From Amycolatopsis nigrescens CSC17Ta-90 (lineage in GTDB: Bacteria; Actinomycetota; Actinomycetes; Mycobacteriales; Pseudonocardiaceae): a stretch of 64,000 bases of DNA. The stretch is from NCBI RefSeq assembly GCF_000384315.1, contig NZ_ARVW01000001.1, positions 4,092,157-4,156,156 of the forward strand, written 5' to 3'. The notes beneath the pieces were generated by a model that was not told the DNA's origin, did no database searches, and saw only the letters and a list, made by a program, of their open reading frames with translations. Position numbers and translations under genes: made by a program. Below are positions 46,163 to 55,847 of the stretch, in pieces; the first letter of the stretch is position 1; each line of letters starts with the position of its first letter.

Positions 46163-47545
46163 ATGGCTAACCACAGCAGCGACTCTTACTCGGGCGACGG
46201 CGGCTACGGTGCCTCGGGCGCCCCTGCTGTCAGTGCCTCCGCCCCCGGCGGCACCTCGGTCCAGCTGGACAACGGGGACAGCGTCGGCATCGTCGAAGCG
46301 GCCCGCAACCGCCAGGACGGCTTCGAGATGGGCGCCGACCGCGCGATCGGCAGCCCGCCGAACTGGGCCGCGCAGCCGGACACCACCACCCTGTACCGGC
46401 TGGCCACCGAGAACAACGTGCCGGCCACCGCGGAGGGCATCGGCCAGTCCTGGAACGGCCACGGCAAGGACCTGCACCAGGCCGCCAACGACCTGTACAA
46501 CGCGATCTCCGAGCTCGGCTCGGTCTGGGTCGGGCAGGGCGCCGGCGCCGCGCAGGGCACCCTGGTCGCGATCGCCAACTCCACCTCGCAGGCTTCCGAA
46601 GCCGCCAAGACCATGGCCAACCGGCTGGCCCAGCAGGCCGCCGCGGCGGCCGAGGTGAAGAAGCTGCCCGCGCCGAACGACTACGACCCCGCGCAGGCGA
46701 TGACCGCCGCGCTGGCCGGTGGCCCGGCCGCGATGATCGCGGACCAGAAGGCCCAGTTCGACGCCGCCAAGGAAGTGATGGCGCAGCAGGTGGCCTACCT
46801 GAACGCCTACACCCAGTCGATGTCCGAGGTGGACGGCACCACGCCGAGCTTCGGCCCGGAGTCGCTCGGCCTGCCCGCCACCAGCTCGCACCACAGCACC
46901 GGCGGTGTCGGGGTCGGCGGCGTGAACGGCCCGCAGGCGGTCAACGCCGCCGCGGTCGGCATCGGCGGCCCTGGCGCGCACGGCCTCGGCTTCACCGGCA
47001 GCGACCAGTTCAACTCGCAGACCACCCAGGCCGGCTACCAGGGCAACCAGCCCGGTGCGGCGGCGCACGCCGGTGCCGGTGGCGCCGTCGGTTCGGCGGT
47101 GCCGCACACGCCCGCCTCGGCCGGTTCGTCCGCCGGTGGCGGTGTCGGCGCCCAGCTCGGGCTCGGCGCGGTCGGTGCCGGTATGGGTTTCGCGGCCGGC
47201 AAGACGCTGAACGCGGGCAACCGCAGCGGCAGCACCAAGCAGAACAGCAACGAAACCTCGGCCACCGCGGACAACCAGCCAGGCAACAGCGCGGCCTCGG
47301 CCACCCCGCAGCAGCCGGGTGTCGTCTCGCCGGCCGGCACCATCGGTGGCGCCGGCGCGGCGCCGCCGCCCACCGGCATGGGCGGGATGGGTGGCATGGG
47401 CGGTGCCGCCGGTTCCCAGCAGCAGGAAGAGGAGCACACGCACGCCTCCTTCCTGATCGAGCCGGACCCGGACGACGCCTTCGGTGCCAACGAGGCCACC
47501 CCGCCGCCGGTCATCGGCGCCTGGAACGACGACGAGGACCGCTGA
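46163..47545 (+). CDS. PPE-like ESX substrate with WxG motif and disordered C-terminus
   Basis: 460 aa from ATG 46163 (the ATG at 46139 overlapping the previous stop is an alternative). Residues 60-225 are helical, with WVG at 122-124 in the WxG turn position (SELGSVWVGQGAGAAQGTLV). From about 240 the protein is Gly/Ser/Pro-rich and disordered, ending in an acidic tail. Paired with the preceding YxxxD protein and followed by two EspG chaperones, it is a likely type VII secretion substrate. Confidence 0.72.
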   Translation: MANHSSDSYSGDGGYGASGAPAVSASAPGGTSVQLDNGDSVGIVEAARNRQDGFEMGADRAIGSPPNWAAQPDTTTLYRLATENNVPATAEGIGQSWNGHGKDLHQAANDLYNAISELGSVWVGQGAGAAQGTLVAIANSTSQASEAAKTMANRLAQQAAAAAEVKKLPAPNDYDPAQAMTAALAGGPAAMIADQKAQFDAAKEVMAQQVAYLNAYTQSMSEVDGTTPSFGPESLGLPATSSHHSTGGVGVGGVNGPQAVNAAAVGIGGPGAHGLGFTGSDQFNSQTTQAGYQGNQPGAAAHAGAGGAVGSAVPHTPASAGSSAGGGVGAQLGLGAVGAGMGFAAGKTLNAGNRSGSTKQNSNETSATADNQPGNSAASATPQQPGVVSPAGTIGGAGAAPPPTGMGGMGGMGGAAGSQQQEEEHTHASFLIEPDPDDAFGANEATPPPVIGAWNDDEDR

Positions 47546-47623
47546 CACGTGAGCCCAGTGCTTGGTCCGGCGCGGGTCGTGCCGGCTACGAAGTTGTCGG
47601 CCGTCCGAGAGCGGGGCAGGTAA

Positions 47624-48421
47624 GTGGCGAAGGCGGAGCTGCTCACTCCGCTGGAGCTCGACTTCCTCTGGGAGTCCGCGGGATCGGGTGACCTGCCCTA
47701 TCCGCTGGAGGTGCGCTCCCATGGCCTGACCATGGACGAGCGCGCCGTCCTGCGGCAGCGGGCGATGGCCGAGCTGGCTCGGCGCGGCCTGGTGGACGAG
47801 CGGGGACGGCCGGAGCCGCATGTCGAGGAGTTCTTCGAGATCCTCGGCGCCCCGGACCTGAGCCTGGACAGCATGCACATCAACACCCCGAACGGCGCGC
47901 CGCTGCTGGCGGTGGCCGCCGCGCTCGGTACCCGTGCGGTGCTGGCGGTCAAGGACGAGCGCGGGTTCCACCTGCAGCCGATGCCGGCGGACGGCCTTGC
48001 CAGCGCGGTCGTCTCGCTGCTGCCCGCGGCGCCGCGCGGCACGGACAAGTCCATCACGGTGCCGCTGGAGCAGCTGCTCTCCGGTTCCGGGGTGGACTTC
48101 ATGCAGCGACGCGGCCCGGCCCAGCCGGACGGCAGGGCGAGCACGGACGACGACCGCAAGGCGCTGGCCAAGCTGCACGCCCAGCCGCGGCTGCGCGGCG
48201 GGCAGATCGGCGCGAACGCCCGCAGCCGGGTCGGCGGCCGGTCCCGCGGGCCGGTGCTGAGCTGGTTCGACACCGACTCCGGCCGCTACTTCACGCAGGC
48301 CACCCGCGGCCGTGACGGCAGCGACTGGATCACCATCGCCCCGGCGGACGTGGCCACCCTGCGCAGCAGGCTCGGCGAGATGCTGACCAGGGTCGCGGAC
48401 TCGGCGGCGGGCGCGCACTGA
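47624..48421 (+). CDS. espG: ESX secretion-associated chaperone EspG
   Basis: 265 aa. LTPLELDFLWESAGSGDLPY opens the EspG fold (PF14011); PRLRGGQIGANARSR and VLSWFDTDSGRYF are conserved late segments. EspG proteins bind the tip of PE-PPE dimers in the cytosol and deliver them to an ESX machine. GTG 47624. Highly similar in layout to the next gene. Confidence 0.85.
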   Translation: MAKAELLTPLELDFLWESAGSGDLPYPLEVRSHGLTMDERAVLRQRAMAELARRGLVDERGRPEPHVEEFFEILGAPDLSLDSMHINTPNGAPLLAVAAALGTRAVLAVKDERGFHLQPMPADGLASAVVSLLPAAPRGTDKSITVPLEQLLSGSGVDFMQRRGPAQPDGRASTDDDRKALAKLHAQPRLRGGQIGANARSRVGGRSRGPVLSWFDTDSGRYFTQATRGRDGSDWITIAPADVATLRSRLGEMLTRVADSAAGAH

Positions 48422-48495
48422 AATCCGGTCCGCTACTCTTCGGTAGCCGAGGTGATTCGGGCAACGGGTTCGGTACGCCGCTCTGGGAGGGAACC

Positions 48496-49329
48496 GTGGG
48501 CACGCAGGAGTTCTTCACGCCGGTCGCGTTCGACTTCCTCTGGGAGGCGATGGGTATCGGGGAGATCCCGTACCCGCTGAACGTCCGCTCGCACGGCGCC
48601 ACCGAGGACGAGCGCATCGCCCTGCGGCAGCGGGTCAACATCGAACTGCAGGCCAGGGGCATCCGCGACGAGCACGGCCGGCTCGAACCGCAGGTCGAGG
48701 ACTGGCTCGTCACCCTGGCCAGGCCCACGACCAGCATCGACGCCCTGCACATCCCGGACTACCAGGCCCCGCCGATCGGCATCCTGGCCGCCTCCGACGG
48801 CAAGAACGGCGTGGTCGCCATCCAGGACGCGAACGGGATCTGGATCCGGCCAGCCTTCGCCGAAGGACTCGCGTCCGCCGTGGTGGACCTGCTGCCACCG
48901 GGCAAGCGCGGCACCGAGGCGTCCATCACGCTGCCGCTGGAGGAGGCGCTGCGCACCGCGCCGATCCGGGTGGCCGTGTCCGCGGCGGGTCAGCAGCCGG
49001 ACGCCGAGGACGCGAAGAAGCGCCGGGAGCGGGCGCGCACCCCGCTGAGCGAGCGGGAGACGGATCCGCGCCAGGCGTACGCCCAGCTTTCCGGCCAGCC
49101 GCGGCTGCGCGGCGGTCAGCTCGCAGCGAACAGCCGCAGCGCCACCCTCGGTAGCCGCCAGCGCTCGCCGGTGCTCGCCTGGTTCGACACCGCGACCGGC
49201 CGCTACCTCAGCCTTTCCCGGGCGGGCACGGACGGCCGGGAGTGGGTGACCATCTCACCCGCCGACCCCAAAACACTGCGCATGCGGCTGGGTGAGATGC
49301 TCCGCGGGGTGGCGGAGGAGCGCCGCTAG
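48496..49329 (+). CDS. espG: ESX secretion-associated chaperone EspG (paralog)
   Basis: 277 aa. Colinear with the previous EspG: FTPVAFDFLWEAMGIGEIPYP, PRLRGGQLAANSRS, VLAWFDTATGRYL, VTISPADPKTLRMRLGEML. A charged insertion (EDAKKRRERARTPLSERETD) is specific to this copy. GTG 48496 with GGAGGGAA upstream. Tandem duplicates suggest two client pairs or a heteromeric chaperone. Confidence 0.85.
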   Translation: MGTQEFFTPVAFDFLWEAMGIGEIPYPLNVRSHGATEDERIALRQRVNIELQARGIRDEHGRLEPQVEDWLVTLARPTTSIDALHIPDYQAPPIGILAASDGKNGVVAIQDANGIWIRPAFAEGLASAVVDLLPPGKRGTEASITLPLEEALRTAPIRVAVSAAGQQPDAEDAKKRRERARTPLSERETDPRQAYAQLSGQPRLRGGQLAANSRSATLGSRQRSPVLAWFDTATGRYLSLSRAGTDGREWVTISPADPKTLRMRLGEMLRGVAEERR

Positions 49330-49352
49330 CCGGGTCGATCGCCCCAGTGGGA

Positions 49353-49370
49353 ACATCGGCGTGCCGATGT
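49353..49370 (+). terminator. Hairpin after the second espG
   Basis: ACATCGGC/GCCGATGT with a 2-base gap, 23 bases after the stop; no U-tract. A -10-like TATCCT for ftsH follows at 49419-49424. Confidence 0.4.
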
Positions 49371-49530
49371 CCGTTGACCTGCGGGAGGCTCGCGCAGGTG
49401 CCTGGTTCAGCCGGGCGGTATCCTGGTGAGTACGGGTGTCCCCGGACGCCGCTAGTTGTCAACACCGTGACGGCGGATGTCACATCTACCGCCTAACCAG
49501 GGAGGGCCGAGGCCACCACGGCCGAGTCGT

Positions 49531-51954
49531 ATGGACCGGAAGCGCCTGCTCAAGAACCCATTGCTGTGGCTCGCCGCGGTGTTGCTGCTCTACTTCGCGT
49601 TCAGCACCATCTTCGACAGTGACCGCGGCTTCACCCAGGCACCTACGTCGCAGGCGATTCAGCAGGTGACCTCGGGCAACGTCAAGGAAGCCAACTTCGA
49701 GGACAAGGAGCAGCAGCTCAAGCTGCAGCTCACGAACAAGATCGACGTGGACGGCCAGCAGGTCGACCAGATCCTCACGCAGTTCCCGGCGAACGCTTCG
49801 GACGAGATCTACAACGCGCTGCTGAACGCCAAGAACGGCAACACCTCGCTGAAGTTCACCACCACCGTCACCCAGCAGAGCTGGCTGACCCAGATGCTGG
49901 TGTTCATCATTCCGCTGGGCATCCTGCTGCTCCTGCTGATGTGGATGATGAACAACTCGCAGGGCGGCGGCAACCGGGTACTGAACTTCGGCAAGTCCAA
50001 GGCCAAGCAGCTGAACAAGGACATGCCGAAGACCACCTTCGAGGACGTGGCCGGCGCGGACGAGGCCGTCGAAGAGCTGTACGAGATCAAGGACTTCCTG
50101 CAGAACCCGGCGCGCTACCAGGCGCTCGGCGCGAAGATCCCGAAGGGCGTGCTGCTGTACGGGCCGCCCGGTACCGGTAAGACGCTGCTCGCCCGCGCGG
50201 TGGCCGGTGAGGCCGCGGTGCCGTTCTACACGATCTCCGGTTCCGACTTCGTGGAGATGTTCGTCGGTGTCGGCGCCTCCCGGGTGCGCGACCTGTTCGA
50301 GCAGGCCAAGCAGAACGCGCCGTGCATCATCTTCGTGGACGAGATCGACGCGGTCGGCCGTCAGCGCGGGGCCGGCCTCGGCGGCGGGCACGACGAGCGC
50401 GAGCAGACCCTGAACCAGCTGCTGGTCGAGATGGACGGGTTCGACGCGCGCGGCGGGATCATCCTGATCGCCGCGACGAACCGGCCGGACATCCTGGACC
50501 CGGCGCTGCTGCGCCCCGGCCGGTTCGACCGGCAGATCCCGGTGTCCGCGCCGGACATGCGCGGCCGCAAGCGGATCCTCGAGGTGCACGCCAAGGGCAA
50601 GCCGATCGCGCAGGGCACCGACCTGAACGGGCTGGCCAAGCGCACCGTCGGGATGTCCGGTGCGGACCTGGCGAACGTGCTGAACGAGGCCGCGTTGCTG
50701 ACCGCGAGGCAGAACGGGCACGTGATCACCGACGCGGCGCTGGAGGAGTCGGTCGACCGCGTGGTGGGCGGTCCGGCGCGCAAGAGCCGGATCATCTCCG
50801 AGAAGGAGAAGAAGATCACCGCCTACCACGAGGGCGGGCACGCCCTCGCCGCGTGGGCGATGCCGGACATCGAGCCGGTCTACAAGCTGACCATCCTGCC
50901 GCGCGGCCGGACCGGCGGGCACGCCCTGCTCGTGCCGGAGGACGACAAGGACCTGATGACCCGCACCGAGATGATCGGGCGGCTGGTCTTCGCGATGGGC
51001 GGGCGGACCGCGGAGGAGCTCGTCTTCCACGAGCCAACCACCGGTGCGTCCGGCGACATCGAGCAGGCGACCAAGATCGCCAGGGCGATGGTCACCGAGT
51101 ACGGCATGAGCGCGCGGCTCGGCGCGGTGAAGTACGGCCAGGAACAGGGCGACCCGTTCCTCGGCCGGTCCGCCGGGCGGCAGGCCGACTACTCGCACGA
51201 GATCGCGCACGAGATCGACGAAGAGGTCCGGAAGCTGATCGAGACCGCGCACACCGAGGCGTGGGAGGTGCTCAACACCTACCGCGACGTGCTCGATGAG
51301 CTGGTCGTCGAGCTGCTGCAGAAGGAGACCTTGCAGCGCAAGGACCTGGAGCGGATCTTCGCGTCGGTGGAGAAGCGCCCGCACATCACCGTGTTCAACG
51401 AGTTCGGTGAGCGGACGCCTTCGGACAAGCCGCCGATCAAGACCCCGCGCGAACTGGCGATGGAACGCGGCGAGCCGTGGCCCCCGCCGGGCGAGGAGAA
51501 GCAGACCGTGCTGCAGCCGGCACCGACCCCGGTCGGTACCGCTCCCGGCGGCGGCGACCTGCCCGGCGGCCCTCCGCCGCGCAACAGCCCGGAGCCGTCG
51601 AACCCGTACGCGCCGCCGCCTCCCGGCGGCTACCCGAACGGCGGGCGGCCCAACGGCGGACCGAACGGCACCGGCCACTGGCCCCAGCCCTACGGTCAGC
51701 CCCCCGGCAACTCGCCGGGCGGCAAGGGCCAGGGCGGGCCGCCGAACTACGGTGCCCCTCCCGGCTGGACCCCGGCCACGTCCCCTGGCGGCAGGCCGAA
51801 CCAGCCGTGGCGCCCTGCCGAACAGCAGCAGCCCACTGGTGACCAGGGTTGGTTCGCCGACCCGGCACCCGGTTCCGGCGAGGGCCCGCGCCCCGGCGGG
51901 CAGCCGCCGGAGGACCGGCGTGATCCAGACGGCCAGGATGGGCGTCGGCAATGA
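49531..51954 (+). CDS. ftsH: ATP-dependent zinc metalloprotease FtsH
   Basis: Membrane-anchored AAA protease for misfolded membrane proteins. Two N-terminal transmembrane helices flank a small outside domain; Walker A GPPGTGKT from residue 211; the SRH region [25 protein letters not shown] at 433-437. The C-terminal 150 residues are Pro/Gly/Asn-rich and disordered, as in mycobacteria. The ATG at 49531 aligns with the M. tuberculosis start (MNRKN versus MDRKR); an in-frame ATG at 49477 is possible. folE overlaps its end. Confidence 0.95.
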   Translation: MDRKRLLKNPLLWLAAVLLLYFAFSTIFDSDRGFTQAPTSQAIQQVTSGNVKEANFEDKEQQLKLQLTNKIDVDGQQVDQILTQFPANASDEIYNALLNAKNGNTSLKFTTTVTQQSWLTQMLVFIIPLGILLLLLMWMMNNSQGGGNRVLNFGKSKAKQLNKDMPKTTFEDVAGADEAVEELYEIKDFLQNPARYQALGAKIPKGVLLYGPPGTGKTLLARAVAGEAAVPFYTISGSDFVEMFVGVGASRVRDLFEQAKQNAPCIIFVDEIDAVGRQRGAGLGGGHDEREQTLNQLLVEMDGFDARGGIILIAATNRPDILDPALLRPGRFDRQIPVSAPDMRGRKRILEVHAKGKPIAQGTDLNGLAKRTVGMSGADLANVLNEAALLTARQNGHVITDAALEESVDRVVGGPARKSRIISEKEKKITAYHEGGHALAAWAMPDIEPVYKLTILPRGRTGGHALLVPEDDKDLMTRTEMIGRLVFAMGGRTAEELVFHEPTTGASGDIEQATKIARAMVTEYGMSARLGAVKYGQEQGDPFLGRSAGRQADYSHEIAHEIDEEVRKLIETAHTEAWEVLNTYRDVLDELVVELLQKETLQRKDLERIFASVEKRPHITVFNEFGERTPSDKPPIKTPRELAMERGEPWPPPGEEKQTVLQPAPTPVGTAPGGGDLPGGPPPRNSPEPSNPYAPPPPGGYPNGGRPNGGPNGTGHWPQPYGQPPGNSPGGKGQGGPPNYGAPPGWTPATSPGGRPNQPWRPAEQQQPTGDQGWFADPAPGSGEGPRPGGQPPEDRRDPDGQDGRRQ

Positions 51955-52546
51955 CCCGGTCCGCGTAGGCGGGCCGGTGTTCGACCAGGATCGCGCCGAA
52001 AAGGCGGTGCGCGAGCTACTACTCGCGTGTGGTGAAGACCCGGACCGGGATGGCCTGCTGGACACCCCGGCCCGGGTCGCCCGCGCGTACCGGGAAATGT
52101 TCGCCGGGCTCTACGACGACCCGGACACGGTGCTGGACAAGACCTTCGACGAGAGCCACGAAGAACTGATCCTCGTCACCGACATCCCGATGTACTCGAC
52201 CTGTGAACACCATTTGGTGCCATTCCATGGGGTTGCCCATGTCGGCTACATCCCGAACGGGCACGGCAAGGTGACCGGGTTGTCCAAGCTGGCCAGGCTG
52301 GTCGACCTGTATGCGAAGCGGCCGCAGGTGCAGGAGCGGCTCACATCGCAGGTGGCGAACGCCTTGCAGCGCAAGCTGGAGCCGCGCGGGGTGATCGTGG
52401 TGGTCGAGGCCGAGCACCTGTGCATGGCGATGCGGGGTATCCGGAAGCCGGGCGCCCGCACCACCACCTCCGCGGTCCGGGGTCTGCTGCAGACCTCGGC
52501 GTCTTCGCGGGCGGAGGCGCTGGATCTGATCAAGGGGCGCCGGTGA
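51920..52546 (+). CDS. folE: GTP cyclohydrolase I
   Basis: First step of tetrahydrofolate synthesis. [20 protein letters not shown] contains the zinc Cys-His-His cluster; [20 protein letters not shown] is conserved. 208 aa. GTG 51920 with GGAGGA 6 bases upstream, overlapping ftsH by 35 bases; ATG 51938 is an alternative. First gene of folE-folP-folB-folK, all overlapping. Confidence 0.95.
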   Translation: MIQTARMGVGNDPVRVGGPVFDQDRAEKAVRELLLACGEDPDRDGLLDTPARVARAYREMFAGLYDDPDTVLDKTFDESHEELILVTDIPMYSTCEHHLVPFHGVAHVGYIPNGHGKVTGLSKLARLVDLYAKRPQVQERLTSQVANALQRKLEPRGVIVVVEAEHLCMAMRGIRKPGARTTTSAVRGLLQTSASSRAEALDLIKGRR

Positions 52547-53394
52547 ACGCAGCGCTGCCCTCGCCAGGCCGCTGCGTCGTGATGGGCGTGCTGAACGTCA
52601 CCCCGGACTCCTTTTCCGACGGTGGCCGTTACTTCAGCGTGGACGACGCGCTGGCGCACGCCAGGGCGATCTGGGCTCGCGGCGCGGACATCGTGGACGT
52701 GGGCGGGGAGTCGACCCGGCCGGGTGCGGCCAGGGTGGACGCGGACACCGAGATCGCCAGGGTGCGGCCGGTGGTCCGCGAACTGGCCGGCGAGGGCCTG
52801 CGGCTTTCGGTGGACACCACCAGGGCCAAGGTGGCGGCGGCCGCGCTGGACGCCGGGGCGCAGGTGATCAACGACGTGTCCGGCGGGCTGGCCGACCCGG
52901 ACATGGCCGGAGTGGCCGCGGACGCCGGGGTGCCCTGGGTGCTGATGCACTGGCGCGGGCACAGCAAGGACATGAACAAGCTCGCCAGCTACACCGACGT
53001 GGTCGCCGAGGTGCGGGCGGAGCTGGCCGCCAGGGTGGACGCCGCGATGGCGGCCGGGGTCGCCGCGGAGGCGATCCTGCTGGACCCCGGGCTCGGTTTC
53101 GCCAAGCGCGCGGAACACGACTGGGCCCTGCTGCACGGGCTGGACTCCTTGCTGTCACTGGGTTTCCCGGTGCTGGTCGGGGCGTCGCGCAAACGTTTCC
53201 TCGGCAGGCTGCTGGCCGGTGCGGACGGCGAGCCGCGACCGCCGGACGGGCGGGAGGTCGCCACCGCCGCGATCTCCGCGCTGGCTGCTGCGGCCGGTGC
53301 CTGGGGGGTGCGGGTGCACGAGGTGGGTGCGTCGCTGGACGCGGTGGCCGTCGCGGCCGCCTGGATCCGTGGTCGAGCCGGAGGGGTCAGTTGA
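52543..53394 (+). CDS. folP: Dihydropteroate synthase
   Basis: Condenses the pterin diphosphate with p-aminobenzoate; target of sulfonamides. [14 protein letters not shown] and [13 protein letters not shown] are the signature motifs; LDPGLGFAK and [12 protein letters not shown] follow. 283 aa. GTG overlaps the folE stop (GTGA). Confidence 0.96.
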   Translation: MNAALPSPGRCVVMGVLNVTPDSFSDGGRYFSVDDALAHARAIWARGADIVDVGGESTRPGAARVDADTEIARVRPVVRELAGEGLRLSVDTTRAKVAAAALDAGAQVINDVSGGLADPDMAGVAADAGVPWVLMHWRGHSKDMNKLASYTDVVAEVRAELAARVDAAMAAGVAAEAILLDPGLGFAKRAEHDWALLHGLDSLLSLGFPVLVGASRKRFLGRLLAGADGEPRPPDGREVATAAISALAAAAGAWGVRVHEVGASLDAVAVAAAWIRGRAGGVS

Positions 53395-53765
53395 CCGATC
53401 GCATCACCCTGACCGGCCTGCGGGTCTTCGGCAGGCACGGGGTTTTCGAGCACGAGAAGCGGGACGGCCAGGAGTTCCTGGTGGACATCACCGCCTGGCT
53501 GGACCTGGACCAGGCGGCGGCCACCGACGACCTGACCAAGACGCTGCACTACGGCGAGCTCGCGCAACTGGCCGCCGGCATCGTGGCCGGTGAGCCCTAC
53601 GACCTGATCGAGAGCGTGGCTGGCCGGATCGCCGACGAGATGATGACCGACCGGCGGCTGCACGCCGCCGAGGTCACCATCCACAAGCCGTCCGCGCCGA
53701 TCCCGCTGACCTTCGACGACGTGGCGGTCACCATCCGCCGTTCCCGCCGGGGCAGGACGGGATGA
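53391..53765 (+). CDS. folB: Dihydroneopterin aldolase
   Basis: 124 aa: [25 protein letters not shown] at the start, the conserved YGEL and [12 protein letters not shown], and [10 protein letters not shown]. Cleaves dihydroneopterin. TTG start overlapping the folP stop, with GAGGGG upstream. Confidence 0.94.
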   Translation: MTDRITLTGLRVFGRHGVFEHEKRDGQEFLVDITAWLDLDQAAATDDLTKTLHYGELAQLAAGIVAGEPYDLIESVAGRIADEMMTDRRLHAAEVTIHKPSAPIPLTFDDVAVTIRRSRRGRTG

Positions 53766-54262
53766 GCACCGCGGTGCTCTCGCTCGGTTCGAACCTCGGC
53801 GACCGGCACGGCTTCCTGAAGCTGGCGGTGGACGGTCTGCGGGACGTGCTGGTCGCGGTCTCCGGGGTCTACGAAACGGAACCGTGGGGTGTGACGGACC
53901 AGCCGGACTTCCTGAACGCGGTCTGCCTGGTGCGCGATCCTGGGCGCGACCACTGGGCTTGGCTGCGCACCGCACAGGAGCTGGAGCGGCTGGCCGGGCG
54001 GGTGCGCGAGCGGCATTGGGGCCCGCGCACCCTGGACGTGGACGTGGTGGTCGTGGATGAGGTGCGGTCGGCGGACCCGGAGCTGCTTTTGCCGCATCCC
54101 GGCACCCCGGACCGCGCGACCGTGCTCATTCCCTGGCTGGAGATCGAGCCGGACGCCGAGCTGCCCGACCACGGCCCCGTCCGCGAGCTGCTCGCCGCCC
54201 TCCCCGCCGCCGACCGCGCCGGCGTCCACCCCCGCCCCGACCTCTCGCTCCAAAGTCCGTGA
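53762..54262 (+). CDS. folK: Hydroxymethyldihydropterin pyrophosphokinase
   Basis: 166 aa. [10 protein letters not shown] at the N-terminus, the [18 protein letters not shown] region and [15 protein letters not shown], with [16 protein letters not shown]. Overlaps folB (ATGA). Its stop codon is part of dispersed hairpin copy C, so the gene end appears to have been set by that element. Confidence 0.95.
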   Translation: MSTAVLSLGSNLGDRHGFLKLAVDGLRDVLVAVSGVYETEPWGVTDQPDFLNAVCLVRDPGRDHWAWLRTAQELERLAGRVRERHWGPRTLDVDVVVVDEVRSADPELLLPHPGTPDRATVLIPWLEIEPDAELPDHGPVRELLAALPAADRAGVHPRPDLSLQSP

Positions 54263-54310
54263 AGGGCACCTTGCCTACCTTCAACGTAGGCAAGGTGCCC
54301 TTCACGGACT
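54254..54310. repeat. Dispersed hairpin element, copy C
   Basis: A perfect 25-bp stem (AGTCCGTGAAGGGCACCTTG start) and loop CTTCAAC, at the junction of convergent folK and the MerR gene. It supplies the folK stop codon. Confidence 0.87.
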
Positions 54311-54315
54311 GATCG

Positions 54316-55254
54316 TCAGGCGCGGAGGGCGGAGATGAGCCACTCCATGGCGGGCTGGCGGGTCGGCACCGGTGGCCAGTCGTTCATGATCGCGAGCAGC
54401 TGCCAGTAGCGCTCGGCCCTGGCGTCGCCGCCGATCGCCAGCCGGTCGGCCAGCTCGGCGCGGAACTCCGGGCCGTCGCCGGACGCGGGCCCCGACGCCA
54501 GTGCGACCTCGTCGGCGAGCGCCCGGCCCGTCGCCGAGTCCGGAGTCTCTCCCGCGTCCATCGCCGCCTGTGCGCGGGTGGTCCAGTCGATCCAGGACGA
54601 CTGTTGGGCTGCTGACACCTTCATGCTTTCGCCCGCCTCCACCGCCGCCGAATGGTCCACACTCATCCGCCGGATGAGCGCCCGGAAATCGTCGTCCTGG
54701 ACCAATTCAGCGAATTCGATCCACGCCTCGAGCTGTTCCGGCGACGGATCATCCGGCAGCCGCGGTTTCGCCGAACGCATATGGCGGTAGAACTCGGAAT
54801 CCACCTCCAGCCCGGCGACCATCTCATCCCAGAACTCGTCCACCAGGCGTGCTCGCTCGTCGTCGGACATCGAAGCCAGCTTGTTCATCAGTTTCACTTC
54901 CTCCAGTTCGGACTCCCGTTTCGCGACCGCGCGCAGCACCGCCCGGCGCAGCCGGAGCCGCCGGATCTGCTCGTCCAGCGCGGCGACGTGCCGGGCCGCG
55001 AGCCGTGGCACGCTGGTCTCCCGGCTCAGCGCCTGCGCCACTTCGGTGAGGCCGATGCCCAGCTCACGCAGGGTTTTCACCAGCTCCAGCCTGGCAAGTG
55101 CCCTGGCGTCGTACAGTCGGTAGCCGGCCGGCGTGCGGGCGGTGGGCGGCAGCAGCCCTTCGTCGGAATAGAACCGGATCGTCTTCACCGGCAAGCCGGT
55201 TCGGCGGGCCAGTTCTCCGATGGTGAAGGTGGTTTCGCTACCCACAGATCTCAT
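54316..55254 (-). CDS. MerR-family transcriptional regulator with TipAS-unlike C-terminal helical domain
   Basis: 312 aa. The HTH FTIGELARRTGLPVKTIRFYSDEGLLPPTARTPAGYRLYD is classic MerR, with a dimerisation coiled coil after it and a 190-residue acidic helical domain of unknown ligand. ATG 55254 has GGAGGG 6 bases upstream, but this lies inside the predicted operator, and the predicted start point falls nearer the GTG at 55245, which could be used on a leaderless message. Confidence 0.88.
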   Translation of the reverse strand: MRSVGSETTFTIGELARRTGLPVKTIRFYSDEGLLPPTARTPAGYRLYDARALARLELVKTLRELGIGLTEVAQALSRETSVPRLAARHVAALDEQIRRLRLRRAVLRAVAKRESELEEVKLMNKLASMSDDERARLVDEFWDEMVAGLEVDSEFYRHMRSAKPRLPDDPSPEQLEAWIEFAELVQDDDFRALIRRMSVDHSAAVEAGESMKVSAAQQSSWIDWTTRAQAAMDAGETPDSATGRALADEVALASGPASGDGPEFRAELADRLAIGGDARAERYWQLLAIMNDWPPVPTRQPAMEWLISALRA

Positions 55255-55283
55255 GCTGAACCCTCCAGTCACTGGAGGGTCAA
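55253..55283 (-). promoter_or_regulatory. MerR-type promoter with dyad operator
   Basis: Minus strand: TTGACC (55283-55278), a 19-bp spacer, CAGCAT (55258-55253). The spacer overlaps the 19-bp dyad CCCTCCAGTCACTGGAGGG (55261-55279). The 19-bp spacing and central dyad are the hallmark of MerR-activated promoters. Confidence 0.75.
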
Positions 55284-55316
55284 GTCTGCCGGACGAAATC
55301 GCCTACGGTGGATCTC

Positions 55317-55778
55317 ATGCACTTCACGCGGCCCCGCGAACTTCTCGTCGCCGGGCTGATCGGCCTGGTCCTCGGTTTCCTGTTGTTCCAGGTCGCGTAC
55401 GGTTCGCTGCCCGCGATGCCGGTCGCCGCCGGGGTCACCCTGCTGGTGCTGGCCGCCGTGGAGACCGTGCTCGCCTTCTCCATCCGCAACCGGATCAAGA
55501 CCGGTCGCGTGCTGGCCGCGATCGCGGTGGCCAGGGCGGTCGCGCTGGCCAAGGCGTCCTCGTTGCTCGGCGCACTGATGTTTGGTGCCTGGGTGGGTGC
55601 ACTGGGATACTTGGTGCCCCGCGGCGGCTGGTTGCCGGCCGCGGCGAACGACCTCCCCGCCGCGCTCGTCGGAGCCGCCAGCGCAGCGGTACTGGCCGGG
55701 GCGGCGCTGTGGCTGGAACACTGCTGCCGCACGCCGGACTCGGGTGATCAGGATCGCGTAAACCGGCCTACCGGTTAA
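55317..55778 (+). CDS. DUF3180 family membrane protein (Rv3605c-like)
   Basis: 153 aa with four hydrophobic segments (LLVAGLIGLVLGFLLFQVAY; AGVTLLVLAAVETVLAF; ASSLLGALMFGAWVGALGYL; AALVGAASAAVLAGAALWL). In mycobacteria the family member follows folK directly; here the MerR gene is interposed. ATG 55317 is exactly 7 bases after TACGGT, so a leaderless start is likely. Function unknown. Confidence 0.88.
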   Translation: MHFTRPRELLVAGLIGLVLGFLLFQVAYGSLPAMPVAAGVTLLVLAAVETVLAFSIRNRIKTGRVLAAIAVARAVALAKASSLLGALMFGAWVGALGYLVPRGGWLPAAANDLPAALVGAASAAVLAGAALWLEHCCRTPDSGDQDRVNRPTG

Positions 55779-55847
55779 CGCGGAGAATCCACCGCTCGAA
55801 GTACCGACTAGGTCTCGAACGGATTACTAGAAGGTACGGTGTTGGAC

